NCBI GenBank assembly: GCA_037447655.1
Contig: JBBHKE010002481.1
Coordinates: 260,184 to 324,183 of the forward strand
DNA: 64,000 nt
Direction: 5' to 3'
From: Zygnema cylindricum
Taxonomy: Eukaryota; Streptophyta; Zygnematophyceae; Zygnematales; Zygnemataceae
Shown here: positions 24,801-34,556 of the stretch, piece after piece
How the letters are laid out: each line of letters starts with the position of its first letter
Numbering within the stretch: position 1 is the first letter of the stretch
Program-made: the position numbers and the translations under genes
The notes under the pieces: generated by a model
What the model was told of the DNA's origin: nothing
The model's input: only the letters and a program-made list of their open reading frames with translations
Database searches by the model: none

Positions 24801-26504
24801 CACGTCCGACCATCCAAAGCCTCTTTGTGAAACATGATAGTTTGAAATAGATACAACCATCAGTCAATATTTATTAATCCTTTATGGGTGGGCAATTTTT
24901 CCTTTTCAACATGAAAACATTTTTGAAAACTTATCCTTCATGAAATTCCCGAGCAAAAAGGACCGTTGTCAAATATTCTCATTTTTCTATTCACATTAAA
25001 TCTTGGAATTGCATATTGTAATAAACTTGGCGATATTTTACATTGGGATGCAAAAGAGACCCCTGAAGCTATCACAGAGATATCAATGCCATGACATCAA
25101 AACATTACTATTTAACATATAACTGTGGTCATGTCGAATAGTAATCCAAAGCTACTTGTCCTAGAAAGTGGACCAACTAGGATCAAAATTCTAAAGTTGG
25201 TGGAATTTGTCCATTCGGTTGAAAGTCCAAAATAGTTAACAAAACGATAAACGATCAGCAATAGGATTCAATAAAGTTGTGTAAAATAGATACATGTTAC
25301 AAAGAACCCATATGACGGAGGTAAAATTTCAATAAGGTGGAACGGGCTACACTTGTAGCGATATATCAATCTAGGGTTGTCAGGTTTTAGAATAAACTCC
25401 TGTGAAAGTAGGGACATGAATCTTCATCCCACTTATATAACAATATATCTTAGTAGCCTCTCTCGCAAAAGAAGTGGACTTTGCTTATTCTGTACAAATA
25501 TCGTGTTTCTCAATAGGAAAATCAAAGTTACGCCCATCACTGACCTAATGATGTTTGCAGAAGTCTCATCATGACTTTATGTTTCTTATACAGTAAGGAA
25601 TCGTAATTAATGTATATAACCGACATCTCTCAGAAGTTCAACATACTTCATTCAGCAAGTTAAGCCAGTACAAAATACAATTCACGTAAATAGTGCGACT
25701 CAAACAGAATTGCTACTTATGAAATAATGTCATTTCCTCTTTCGATATGACCAGATTGCATATGCTAATTTGGCTACAATTACCTGTGTGGGCCACAGTT
25801 TAAACCACAGTGGTGGCAGACCGTGAATCATTACTAGCGTTGATAACAGCATTAATAACACTAATTCGACAAGAATACAACATTACTTTTGTTATGATTT
25901 TTTTTTCCTAACGCTAACTCTTTAAATGGTTCAAAACGGCGTCATTCGGAACTGAATTAGAATTACGAACATTAATATAAATCCCACGCTTATAATTTCT
26001 ATATTCTAGTAAGGTTCACGGTGTACTGTCACTCATAGAGCCAAATTGTCCTTCTGTACTTCCTATTAATCTGAGAGAAGAAAGGTTTTACATGATAACA
26101 ATTTACATTTTTACTTTTCAATCTCACCTTGCTGAGATGTTTTTGAGAATTTCATCATGTCTAGTGAGACATTCCTGATGGTACGTTTCTCGTTCCAATG
26201 TCGACCTTCGAGCCAGCTCTCCACCATTCCCTGGGACAAAATGTTGATGTCCATCTAAATGAATAATGTAAACCTGGAAATGGAAAACAAAAATCAAACA
26301 AACAAAGAAGCAAAAAATCATCTCCTAGGGAATATCAGTTATGAAATAGGTTGACAAAGGAGGCAACAATTAAAAGAGATGGAAATGGAAAATGGACGTC
26401 GACAGCTTGTGGTCTTATAAAGTCAAAACCTAGACACTAACTAGTTTTATAAAGAAAAACAATAGCAAGATGAGACGTTGTCCAATATGTTTGTCCAGCG
26501 CCAT
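10917..26504 (-). CDS. Cucumisin-like subtilase (S8), incomplete at 3' end
   Basis: Secreted plant-type subtilisin protease. Exons placed: 26504-26442 (signal peptide), 26273-26128 (I9 inhibitor), one I9 exon not found, 17807-17646, 15054-14943, 14474-14243, 12461-12081, 11790-11687, 11156-10917. Every join made is GT-AG and phase-consistent, rebuilding [28 protein letters not shown] and SA|RFCSEE across introns. Catalytic Asp (GFLDTG), His (DGHGSH) and oxyanion Asn (SAGNSGP) are present, as is the PA domain. The GTSM catalytic Ser exon and the C-terminal Fn3-like part were not found between 6.9 and 10.9 kb, where S2P and U6 begin, so the gene is truncated or its 3' exons are missing from the assembly. 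One intron (17808-26127) encloses two other genes. Confidence 0.85.
11284..11505. mobile_element. MITE, class F, in a subtilase intron
   Basis: About 220 bp between TA dinucleotides. Left end CACTGTGAATCG, right end a decayed TCACTTCACAGTC. The interior is noncoding and AT-rich. Related: 17289-17509, 23402-23621, 25818-26025, 36295-36511. Confidence 0.6.
11687..11790 (-). CDS. Subtilase exon, PA-domain entry
   Basis: 104 nt. Acceptor TTGGACAG|GGT, donor GCAAG|GTTAGA; encodes [34 protein letters not shown] and half an Arg codon completed by the next exon. Confidence 0.75.
12081..12461 (-). CDS. Subtilase exon with oxyanion Asn
   Basis: 381 nt. [38 protein letters not shown], then [20 protein letters not shown] with the oxyanion-hole Asn. 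The donor chosen is TATAAG|GTACAG; the open frame continues a little into the intron. Confidence 0.9.
12718..12862 (+). repeat. Polypyrimidine (CT)n tract
   Basis: CT-rich low-complexity run ending in about 17 pure CT units, within a subtilase intron. On the coding strand it is a purine tract. Confidence 0.95.
13505..13630 (+). repeat. Possible tRNA-related SINE
   Basis: ACTTAGATAAGTGG (near 13518) resembles a Pol III box A and AGGTTCAAACCTT (near 13566) a box B, about 45 bp apart, followed by a T-rich stretch. A similar arrangement occurs near 51301-51361. No poly(A) tail or target duplication was established. Confidence 0.3.
14243..14474 (-). CDS. Subtilase exon with catalytic His
   Basis: 232 nt. 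It runs from KIVGARYY through [18 protein letters not shown] (catalytic His) to [12 protein letters not shown]. Acceptor TTTTACAG|C, donor AAG|GTGAGA. Confidence 0.9.
14943..15054 (-). CDS. Subtilase exon IWPE to CN
   Basis: 112 nt, too short to stand out as an open frame. Acceptor TTTGGCAG|GA, donor CAACAA|GTAAGG. It encodes [20 protein letters not shown], then [14 protein letters not shown], the conserved stretch after DTG in plant subtilases. Phases fit both neighbours. Confidence 0.85.
16185..16944. mobile_element. Large diverged member of the palindromic family (G4)
   Basis: 760 bp between TA dinucleotides, ends GTGTTGTGTATCGGTAAAAA and CTTAGCGATACACAACAC. The flanking thirds are dense in GATAACACCGATA-type palindromes; the middle holds about 400 bp of unrelated, noncoding sequence, longer than in the other copies. 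It lies between subtilase exons at 15.0 and 17.6 kb. Confidence 0.75.
17289..17509. mobile_element. MITE, class F
   Basis: About 220 bp, left end TACCGTGTATCG, right end CGATACACAGTCTA. It contains two copies of GTGTCATTGACACTA, itself a short palindrome. It lies next to the subtilase Asp exon. Confidence 0.6.
17646..17807 (-). CDS. Subtilase exon with catalytic Asp
   Basis: 162 nt. It contains [20 protein letters not shown] (end of I9 and junction), [18 protein letters not shown] with the catalytic Asp, and ends after the first base of the Gly codon. Acceptor AAACAG|AG, donor TACAG|GTCAG. Confidence 0.9.
17972..18103 (+). repeat. Polypyrimidine tract
   Basis: CT/CCCT low-complexity run inside the large subtilase intron. 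Confidence 0.9.
18580..18850 (+). repeat. Degenerate TTTGACTT-type repeat
   Basis: Many irregular copies of TTTGACTTT/TTGACTT over about 270 bp, directly before the T-run and acceptor of the cupin exon. It behaves as intron sequence. Confidence 0.7.
18915..20079 (+). CDS. Small cupin (RmlC-like) protein, 3' exons
   Basis: Two exons: 18915-19039 after acceptor TTTTTGCTCTCTAG, and 19876-20079 after a long pyrimidine tract and TTTTCAG, ending in TAA. The first enters in phase 1 (needs one base from an unplaced upstream exon) and ends CGG|GTACAA in phase 0. The peptide carries both cupin motifs: [16 protein letters not shown] (metal-binding His/Glu) and [10 protein letters not shown] (second His, Asn), and ends VWKDL. 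Plants have such single-domain cupins of unclear function. It lies on the opposite strand inside the big subtilase intron. No start exon was found; upstream to 18.1 kb is TTTGACT-rich intron-like sequence. Enzymatic role unknown. Confidence 0.75.
19600..19870 (+). repeat. TCTTTTGTC pyrimidine repeat at a splice acceptor
   Basis: Tandem TTTTGTC units (period 7, with variants) merging into CT and T runs and ending at TTTTCAG of the last cupin exon, so the array doubles as an extreme polypyrimidine tract. The apparent 156-aa open frame through it is an artefact. Confidence 0.85.
20340..20500 (+). repeat. CAATACCATATTTT imperfect tandem repeat
   Basis: About six copies of a 20-30 bp unit containing TCAATACCATATTTTG, just downstream of the cupin stop. 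From 20500 to 22059 I see only AT-rich noncoding sequence and short simple repeats (for example ATTGTA-rich 21270-21345). Confidence 0.7.
22060..23920 (-). CDS. Nucleotide-sugar transporter (URGT/NST-KT type), 3' half
   Basis: Golgi antiporter of the drug/metabolite transporter superfamily, importing nucleotide sugars for wall-polysaccharide or glycan synthesis. Exons 23920-23759 (54 codons), 22966-22799 (56 codons) and 22242-22060 (60 codons plus TAA) join in phase 0 with perfect GT-AG sites (GTAAGT, GTGAGT). Hallmarks: [40 protein letters not shown], then a last helix [12 protein letters not shown] and a Ser/Glu-rich cytosolic tail. This is about half of a normal protein of roughly 340 residues. 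The N-terminal helices (FATTLT.., NSVGFYQ.. motifs) were not found from 23.9 to 26.1 kb. Either 5' exons interleave with the subtilase, or this is a 3' fragment. The substrate cannot be assigned. Confidence 0.8.
23402..23621. mobile_element. MITE, class F, in a transporter intron
   Basis: 220 bp between TA dinucleotides, ends CACCGCAATATTAG and CTAATAGCGATTTACGGTG. Noncoding. It sits between two transporter exons without disturbing their splice sites. Confidence 0.75.
25818..26025. mobile_element. MITE, class F
   Basis: About 208 bp, ends GACCGTGAATCATTACTAGC and TAGTAAGGTTCACGGTG, right TA intact, left decayed. It lies about 100 bp downstream of the subtilase I9 exon. Confidence 0.7.
26128..26273 (-). 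CDS. Subtilase exon 2, I9 propeptide start
   Basis: 146 nt, acceptor TTTCCAG|GTT, donor [25 protein letters not shown] is the first strand of the I9 inhibitor domain, and [16 protein letters not shown] is the following helix. It ends in phase 2. The remainder of I9 (expected YSY..NGFAA motif) was not found. Confidence 0.85.
26442..26504 (-). CDS. Subtilase exon 1, signal peptide
   Basis: 63 nt from the ATG at 26504: [20 protein letters not shown] then L, a short n-region and a hydrophobic core. The donor is CTA|GTTAGT, phase 0, joining exactly to [10 protein letters not shown] of the next exon. Recognised by phase, signal-peptide character and position. Confidence 0.7.
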
Positions 26505-27119
26505 GAGTGTGGGACCACACTAATTCATAACCTACTCTATCATATTCAAATGTGTTGTATTAAGTAATCTAAGCAAACTTGCTTTCAAACTGACCATATG
26601 ATGGAGATGTCACCTGATCTAATATTCTGGTATAAGTAAAAGTAAAGATTTGTTGTCAAATTTGTCCACACTAATTATGGTGAGATATATAATCAAATCA
26701 ACACGGTACTTTAAAAGCCCACATAGTATGGTGTGCTTACAACACATAAAAAACATTATATCAAGACGAGTGAAAAATGTCGAAAGTAAAAACATTGAAA
26801 ACTGAATCGTTTTAAGACACTCGCTTGCAATATCACGCGTTCATAAATTTAAAACCACCGTAACATTGTGAACAATTTGAAAGAAAAAGCTCCATTTGTT
26901 AACTTCTTAAATGATTGTCAACGATTGTCCAGATTCGCACTTCTGTGAATTAATTCAAAGAGATGACCTCCTAGTATTCCTTCAAAAACAACGTTGAAGT
27001 ACTCCTGTTTTTCTTATTTTCTGACGCAACATAGTCACAGATCAAACAAAGAAATTTTCAATCACAAAAAATTGAAAATCAAAGATACGAGGAAATTATT
27101 TTTCCTCTTTTCTCACTTA

Positions 27120-28195
27120 TCTCTTCATCCCAATTCCATTCTTTCAACCTCTCTACCCTCCTTTCTTCATCTTCCCCTTTCTCTCCCTTTCTCACTTCAT
27201 CTCACTTGTTGATTCTAAAATGGTCTCCCTACTCCCACCCCCTCCCTTCTCTTCTCTCTCGCCTTTTTGTTTCAACCATCCATGATATACAGTACGCTTG
27301 AACATCTTCTCTCCCATCTTCCCCTCCTCCCCTCTTCCCCTCTTACCCTCCTGCCCTCTTCCCCTCTTCCCCTCCTCCCCTCCTCCCCTCTTCCCCTCTT
27401 CCCCTCCTCCCCTCCTCCCCTCCTCCCCTCTTCTCTCTCTCCTTTTTGTTTCAACAATCCATCATATACAGTACACTTGGACATCTTCCCTCTCCCACTT
27501 CTCTCTCACTCTCACTCTCACGTCCTCTGCATGTCTCCCCCTCTCCCCTTTCCCACCTCTACCCTCCTGTCCTCCTCCACCAACTCTCCTTGTCTCATCA
27601 CTTCTTGCTTCAACTTTCCCTTCGTTTCCCTCTCTATCCTCCACCCCTCCCTTGTCTTTCTACCGGTTTTTACTTACCTCTCAATGTACAAATATCTCTC
27701 TCCATCCCTCCCACTATCCCTACATCTCCCCTTCCCCCCGCTCCTCCCTCCCATCCCTCCCCTCCCCTCCCCTCCCCCTCCCCCTCCCGTCCCTCCCCCC
27801 CCCCTCCCCCTCCTCTCCCGTCCCTCCCCCCCACTCACCCTCCCCCTCCCGTCCCTCCCCCCCCCTCTCCCTCCCGTCCCTTCCCCCCCCTCCCCCTCCC
27901 GTCCCTCCCCTCCCCTCCCCCTCCCGTCCCTTCCCCCCCCTCCCGTCCCTTCCCCCTCCCGTCCCTTCCCCCCCTCCCCTTCCCCCTCCTCCCGCTCCCC
28001 GCTCTCCTCCATCTCCCCGCTCTCCCCCCCTCCCACTCCTCCCACTCCTCCCCCTCCCCCCTCTCTCCCTCTCTCCCTCTCTCCCTCTCCTCCCCTCCCT
28101 CCCCTCCCTCCCCTCCCTCTCCTCCCTCTCCTCCCCCCCCTCTCCCCCCCCTCACCCTCCTCCCTCCCTCCCTCCCTCCCTCCCTCACCTTGTCA
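27120..28195 (+). repeat. 1-kb polypyrimidine tract
   Basis: Almost uninterrupted C/T (TCCCCTCC, CCCCTCCC, TCTCCC units). It embeds a duplicated non-repetitive segment, TTTGTTTCAAC.ATCCAT.ATATACAGTAC, at about 27265 and 27442. Long open frames on both strands here are compositional artefacts. Confidence 0.95.
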
Positions 28196-28796
28196 GCCGC
28201 CATTCCCCTTATGAAGTAAATCAAGATGGCGGCTTTGGCCACCAGCAGTTCCGTACACCACATTGTCGTTTTGCCTATTTGTACTTTTTGTACTTTCGGG
28301 AATAGGATCCAGCAATAGTCCGTACACCGAGAAACTTCGCAGAAGTTGCTTGTGAGAATAAAGTATGACTATGCAGTCACCTCCTGCTCCTCGTTCTTGT
28401 CGCGTAGTGGCTGATAATCATCAAAAAACTTTAAATAAATAGTAAAAATATAGGAAAATCTTTTAAATTTAAATTTATATTTTTGATTTTCACAGGCAAA
28501 GGAAGTTAAAGACAGTCTTTATTCAAACCGAAAAGTTCGCCATTTTTGTCGAAACTGTTATCGATTTTTCAATTGAAATTTGTTTCACAATTGAGGAAAT
28601 AAACTCACAATGTAGAAACCGACAAATTTTCTGAAAGATTTAGTAATAAAGTTGCAAAAAAATCAGCGTGACAATTGTAGACTGTGTGTTGCAGTGGTCA
28701 AGTCCATATATTGCCACGGTTCTCCCTTGCAGCAATCAAATGTTTCCTGCCGAAACAGCTAAACTCCAGCGAGAAAATGTACGTCACTGTGTTTCC

Positions 28797-29055
28797 GGTT
28801 TGTACTGTAACAGTACGGTACTGTACTGTACAGTACCGTACAGCTCATTATGCCCTACAGAACTAGTACGGATAATAAGCGGCAACGGTCAGATTCGGTG
28901 TACCGTTGAAAAGGAAGTCCGAAAGTTTGAATAGGAAACTTTGCAGAAGCTGATATGCCTCATGACGACATGGATAACTGGAGTACAGTACAATAATGTA
29001 CGGTCTATTACTGTACGGTAAAGTACTGCACTGTACTGTACTGTACTGTAGTTCG
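28797..29055. repeat. GTACTGTAC palindrome-rich segment
   Basis: Starts and ends in clusters of overlapping GTACTGTAC/GTACAGTAC palindromes (28803-28851 and 28981-29049) flanking about 130 bp of ordinary sequence. It may be another MITE type; no target duplication was identified. Confidence 0.5.
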
Positions 29056-29279
29056 GCTGAAGTGATGCACCATGGCATGCTGAAGAGGCGGATTGGGGCA
29101 ACCGTACAATTGTCAATTTTATATTTTCATACCAGTCCAAAAGTGCGAAAATGCGTGGAAAGTGGAAACCCTACAGTACATCCGGTAATCCCCTATTTTA
29201 TTTTTACGCGGTTATTGGATATAGTGTTTCCACACGTTTTCACTCGTCTGAACGACGTTATGTTTCAGATAAAAGAATA

Positions 29280-30030
29280 GTTGTTCACGGCGATTAGAGC
29301 GAACGTACCGTACGCGACGAATTATATGTAGCAAACGCATTGAACCTTTTGATCAAATCGCAAAAAATCGTTAATGAATTTCCTTCCGTACTATTCCGTA
29401 CATAAAAAAACAAAAAACAATTACATATAACGCAGTTTGCAAGTTTTTCCTGTTAAATGAGGGGTAAAACAATAAACTCTTTATTATTTTATCACACTAT
29501 GAATATATATCGGAATTTTTTCACCAGCCGGTAGTCCAATCGACTACGTTAGAGTTAGCTAGGACTTTTTCAAACACGGGTTCGAAAGCCACAAAGTTAA
29601 TTTTTTGTGAAATTTCGTCTGTACAAGCATATCTGACAGACAGACATGGCCGTCTTTTGTCTGACTTCTTTCTTATATCGCAGACAGCGCAACCAAGATT
29701 CTTCTCTAAAAAAAATTGAAGAAGACGCCCGTACAAATTTCAAACTGAATGCGCAAAATTATTGTGACGTTCAAAGTCTCTTTTCGAAAATGTTCGTACA
29801 TTTTCGATTTTATAACGTACAACTTCCGTGGTATTCCTGTTCAGAGAAAGTACCAATAAGTACGACGCATATTTTCCGTTTATTGCATACGTACCAGTAA
29901 AAAATATTCCGCATACGTACCGAAAAAAACGTCGCCTACAATAATTTGTTTCTGGGTTTCCGTAATTTTCAGTTTCGACTACGATATGCGTTTTACGATT
30001 TTCAAAAGTCACTAATTATCTTCAATCGGA
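29280..30030 (+). repeat. Dispersed repeat R, copy 1
   Basis: Matches 41800-42240 plus 43190-43540 in order and orientation (shared GACAGGCAGCCATGGCCG-like, TTGAAGAAGACG.TCGTACA and TGTACATTTTCG segments). This copy is continuous; the other is interrupted by about 1 kb. No open frame is conserved between the copies. Confidence 0.65.
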
Positions 30031-30342
30031 AAAAAGGAAAAAAATGCTGATTGAACAACTATGGATAAAAGTTAAATCGTTCAAGCGCACAAAGATAAAT
30101 TAGCGAAGGTGCAAAAGTCAAAAAATTTCATACCCGAAACCGACCGTTTTTTTTTCAAAATCTGAGTAACCGACGCGCGACCGAGTTTTGTCACGCTCCA
30201 AAATTGTTAACCGTTAACCGACCGTCGTTTACGAAAAAAACAAATAACCGAAACTTCATTTTTTTGCGACTAACCGTGCCCGCCCGTAACCGAAAAAGTA
30301 CAAAATTAATCAATGTACGACGGAATAAGCCAATAATTACGA

Positions 30343-30532
30343 TTTGCCGCGTTCCCTAAGATTTGAGAAATGAATAGTGTACTACCGTGTCAGATTTGAG
30401 ACGCTTTGCCGCGTTCCCTAAGATTTTCGAAATGAATAGTGTAGTACCGTGTCAGATTTGCGACCCTTTGTCGCGTTCCCTTTGATTTGCGAAATAAATA
30501 GCTTACTACAGTACCGTGTCAAATTTGCGACG
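30343..30532 (+). repeat. 62-bp tandem repeat, 3 copies
   Basis: Three units beginning TTTGCCGCGTTCCCTAAGAT at about 30343, 30405 and 30467, each with AATGAATAGTGTA.TACCGTG. Flanking sequence 30140-30780 is rich in AACCGACCGT/ACGGTCGGTT inverted motifs. Confidence 0.85.
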
Positions 30533-31392
30533 TTAATCATGTGCCACGTACTTCCTCGATACCAAAAGTACAAAGAACAATAATGTTGGAAAAAAAAAGT
30601 ACAAAATTTCCATTTTTTTTGGTTTTTTTGTTTGACCGACCGTAACTGACCGTTTTTTTCTTGGTGAGTCAACCGACCGTAACCGCCCGACCCCCAAAAT
30701 TTGGCAACCCAATCCGTTCCGGATCCGGCGCGGGCGGTCGGTTAACGGTCGGTCACGGTTTCGGTTGACCGTTTGCGACCTCTGGCTTAGGGTTTGGGGT
30801 TTCACACTCACACTTTTCCGTAGTGGTTCGTATCGGGAGGGAAGTAAATCGATTTCCAGTTTTGCATAGAAACACCTCCCAAATTTGTCAATCAATTGAT
30901 ATCGCCACGATTTAGATGCATCACCTACAGGCACGATATTTTTTCGCTGATAAGCGCCGTTTATCGTTTTCTCAGATTCTTATCTTCCCATCCCAACCAG
31001 ATTTGAACAAGTGTTGTTTCCTAGCTCGTAGCAGTTGTTCAATTCGACAATTCGTACGGATTTCACCTTTTTTAACGATTTTTACGCAGTATTAGTCGAT
31101 TTTATACTTTTCGAAGATTTTGTGTAGTTTCACTGTACGAAAAAATGTACAAAATGAACGGGTAGTGTCCCGTTAAATAAGCACTGCTATAAAAATCCAT
31201 AAACGTACGGAAAATATAGTTTTGTCTGTCCTTTTGTACCTCGAAGTTCATTCTAAAATCTGTCCAACGCCAGTTGACAAACAGCCGTAAAACTGCAAAT
31301 GCAGTACAGTAATTAGTTAATTACATTTGACGAAATTTGCCCTAATGTCGAGGGTAAATCGTACAGTTTTTGGGCAAACCGTATTTAATTAA

Positions 31393-33585
31393 GGGAATTG
31401 CTAATCGCAGAGACGATTTCCTAAATTGCTCGAGAGACGATTTTCGCTGCGGTGAATAGTTGTCAAAATTGTACATTTGAAATACATTTTCGTCTGGCTT
31501 CATTACCTTAAGTTTAGGTGGCGGTCAATCCGTCAAACAACGTTAATGTAGAAATGTTTAACGGCGGTTAAAAAAGGGTCCCGGTTGCGAACTTCGACCG
31601 TCATAAAAAAAAAACAATTCACACAGTCGGCGCAGGTTTATTGAAACAAAATTGCGGCGGCCACATATAAATAGAAATGGCTGCGCGCAGGTACACCGCG
31701 CATCGTTATTAGTGTCAAAGTTTAAATAGTGTGTAAGTAAATATAACGTCATTGACGCTAATTAAGAATTTGAAAATTAAAAAAAAAAAGTTTATTCTAA
31801 TTTCAGTGTTAACGCTAATGTTGAACAGCAAAAATGGAAAATTTTCTGTATGGTTATATACATTATTATATGTATCCGTACAAAATATAAAAAATCGTAC
31901 ACCGTGGTGAAATTTAAATATCTGTACATGTCAGACTTATTTACATGTCAGACCAATCCCGTTTTTTAGCGCACGTTCCTATGCGAACGCGTCCGATTTA
32001 ATTCATTTTTTGTAAAATTGTCAACTAAAAAGGTACATTTATGTATTGTCTGGCATCGGCCGTACACCACACTATTTACCTATTAATGTACTTTCGTTCT
32101 GTACGCTAATTTGTACGAAACCTCAATTAACGTCAAGGAAAAATTAAAATCACGTATACTATTTTGGGAAAAAAATCAAAATTTTAAGAACCCAAATTAG
32201 TGACCTTGACACTAATAACGATGCGCGGTGTAGTTTCTCACTTCACGTGAGATCCACACACCGACATTAGACTTACGCACTTAGCCGCAAAAATATAATC
32301 TAATCGCGAACCGTTATAAATTAAAGGACGACGTACGACATTTATAAACTCGCACGAAACGAAATTAACTTAATTGAAAATATTACGCCGTACGAAAAAT
32401 GGGCAAAAACTCAAATACATTTTGCGTCATCTTGGAACTTGAAAGGTACGTCGATTTGGCAGTATTATCATCGCGACCCACTTCCAACTCATCTTCACAC
32501 TTGCACTGAAATCAAATCGCGACCTGATTTTAATCAAAATACTACCCTATTGCCGAATAGAAAGCCTGGGTTGCACGCGTGGAAAGTTTTCAATTTTTTT
32601 TGCACGAAGGAAAGTACACGCCTTTTTTTTCACTGCTCGTCACGAGCATGCACATAAGAAAATGACAAACATGTACGGAAAAAAACTTGCAGGGGTCTCG
32701 GACCTCCACTTTCCTTCATGGGTCCTTTGCAAAAGCTGACGTCGTCCTCGTCTCTCTTCCTCTTTCTCACTCGATCGCTCTTATTTCTCTCTCCCCTAAA
32801 TGAAATGCGGTAATGATGGTTTCAAATGAAAGATGCATTTTTTATCTTTTTTTTTAATATCTTTGGTCGTAGTTTGACGGCATGTCGAATGATAAAAGAT
32901 AAATAAAAGAAATCGGAAGCCATGGCGGAAAGTTTACGTACTAATGACGTCACAGCGTGGCGTGACTTTGCAATGTCAAAACCCTAAACATCTACGATGT
33001 CAGAAAAACCTCGACGTCTACAACCGTCGCCGTTTTTGTAGACGCCACTTATTTTAGGAAGTTTCGCAGTAGTCTACATTTCGTTTTGTAGTCTGTCGCA
33101 CATTTTGTAGATGTCTACGACTGTCAAAAATTTGAAGTAATGAAAGCGCAAGTAATGAATGACATAGGAACACTTTGAAAAGTACACCGTAAAATCAGCG
33201 CTAAAATCCAAAACAACGTTTCAAAATACCGGTTACATGGGAACACGCCCTAAGTGCCTAAGTAAAATGTCGGTGTATGGATCTCACGTGAAGTGAGAAA
33301 CTACCTGCGCGCATCCATTTCTATTTATATGTGGCCGCCGCAGTTTTGTTTCAGTAAACCTGCGCCGGCCGTGTGAATTGTTTTTTTTTTTATGACGGTC
33401 GACGTTCGCAACCGGGACCCTTTTTTAACCGCCGTTACAACATTTCGCCAGTCAAAGTTGTTGACGGATTGACCGTCAAATCTAAACTTAAAGGTACGTA
33501 GCTTGTACGAAAATGTACTTCAAATGTACAATTTCTGACAACTACCTGCGCGCAGCAAAAATCGTCTCTGCGATTAGCAATTCCC
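31393..33585. mobile_element. Foldback element FB1 (long terminal inverted repeats)
   Basis: 2193 bp flanked by TTAATTAA on both sides (a possible 8-bp target duplication; the motif is itself palindromic). The ends are GGGAATTGCTAATCGCAGAG and its complement. Inverted arms of roughly 350 bp include GACGGTCGACGTTCGCAACC, CCGCAGTTTTGTTTCAGTAA and TCTCACGTGAAGTGAGAAAC. The left arm is interrupted by a class C MITE (31692-32233). The interior of about 1 kb (32300-33240) has no recognisable transposase. Relatives: 7745-8007, 47125-47829 (one arm), 49821-50100 (one arm), 61323-62637. Confidence 0.85.
31692..32233. mobile_element. MITE, class C, nested in FB1 left arm
   Basis: 542 bp with TA at each end; ends CACCGCGCATCGTTATTAG and CTAATAACGATGCGCGGTG. 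Removing it restores GCGCAGGTAGTTTCTCAC, matching the uninterrupted FB3 left arm GCGCAGGTAGTTTATCAC (near 61550). It shares the internal GTACACCACACTATTT motif with classes A and B. Confidence 0.85.
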
Positions 33586-33939
33586 TTAATTAAGTGTACA
33601 CATACAAACCAAGCCTATATGATATTTAGTTTTCATTTCTGTTTTCGCACTCTGTCAGGTCTTTCCATAGATGTTTGTTGCTTCTTTGGGTGTCTTTGTT
33701 TTACCTGTATTTTTTTTGTGTGCTTGTTGCCTTTGCCTTGCTTGTCCTTTTTGTTTGCTTCCCTCCACATGTAATTTTTCAGTTTTTCAGTTTAATATTG
33801 CTACCCTTTTATGTTCCCATGGACTCGGATGGTTTACCATCGCGCTTTTAAATACAGTTGGTATCTTATATGACATAAGTGGTTGAACATAACACAAAAA
33901 AGTAAAGAAAGTCAAACCTATTGTCTCGGCCTTTTTCTC

Positions 33940-34556
33940 TACACCGCGAATCGTAATTAGAGTAAATAACGCTAATTCGGTCGCCCTAAAAATCGACTCT
34001 ATCACCTTAAATAGAGTAAATGATTCTAATTTTTTCATTACTCTATTTAAGGTAAGGTTTAATTAGCGTAAAAAAATCTAATATAGGTTCATTTTAAATA
34101 GTGTGGAGTTCGGACAACGTCCGACCGTGCAAAATTGTACTTTCATAAGTAAAAAGGTACAAATAATGATTTAATAGAATCGCGCTCGCACGTGAAATCG
34201 CACTAAACAAAAAATCAATCACATCGAAAAAAAGCAGTTCGCATAACTCTCATCCGTCGACAGCATCGTCGTCAGTGTGAACATTAACTGCCATTCAGCG
34301 CGACAAATCGTTCAACCGCCATAATGACGTCAAAACTATATGGACTGACAGATTTTGTACATCTACGTAATTTAGTGTTCATAATTTCAGCGCGGATAAT
34401 TATTGCCGACATAACCCAATATAGAGTACTTAAATAAATTAGGGTAAACATCCTTTGTGAAAAAGTTCTATCACATAAATTAGTTCATTACTCTAATTGT
34501 TTTTTTTGGTTTTTTACTCTAATTTTTTCATTACTCTAATTACGATTCGCGATGTA
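33940..34556. mobile_element. MITE, class B copy 1
   Basis: 617 bp between TA dinucleotides, ends CACCGCGAATCGTAATTAG and CTAATTACGATTCGCGATG. Similar over its length to 45006-45514 and, inverted, to 62103-62596 (shared CTATCACATAAATTAG and TTTTAAATAGTGTGG motifs). The rest of 33586-35372 holds no gene I can support. Confidence 0.85.

Noticed and set aside
27267-28305. Pro/Ser/Leu-rich open frames up to 335 aa on both strands
   Set aside because: They lie entirely in the polypyrimidine tract; composition forbids stops, no motif or splice structure supports coding.
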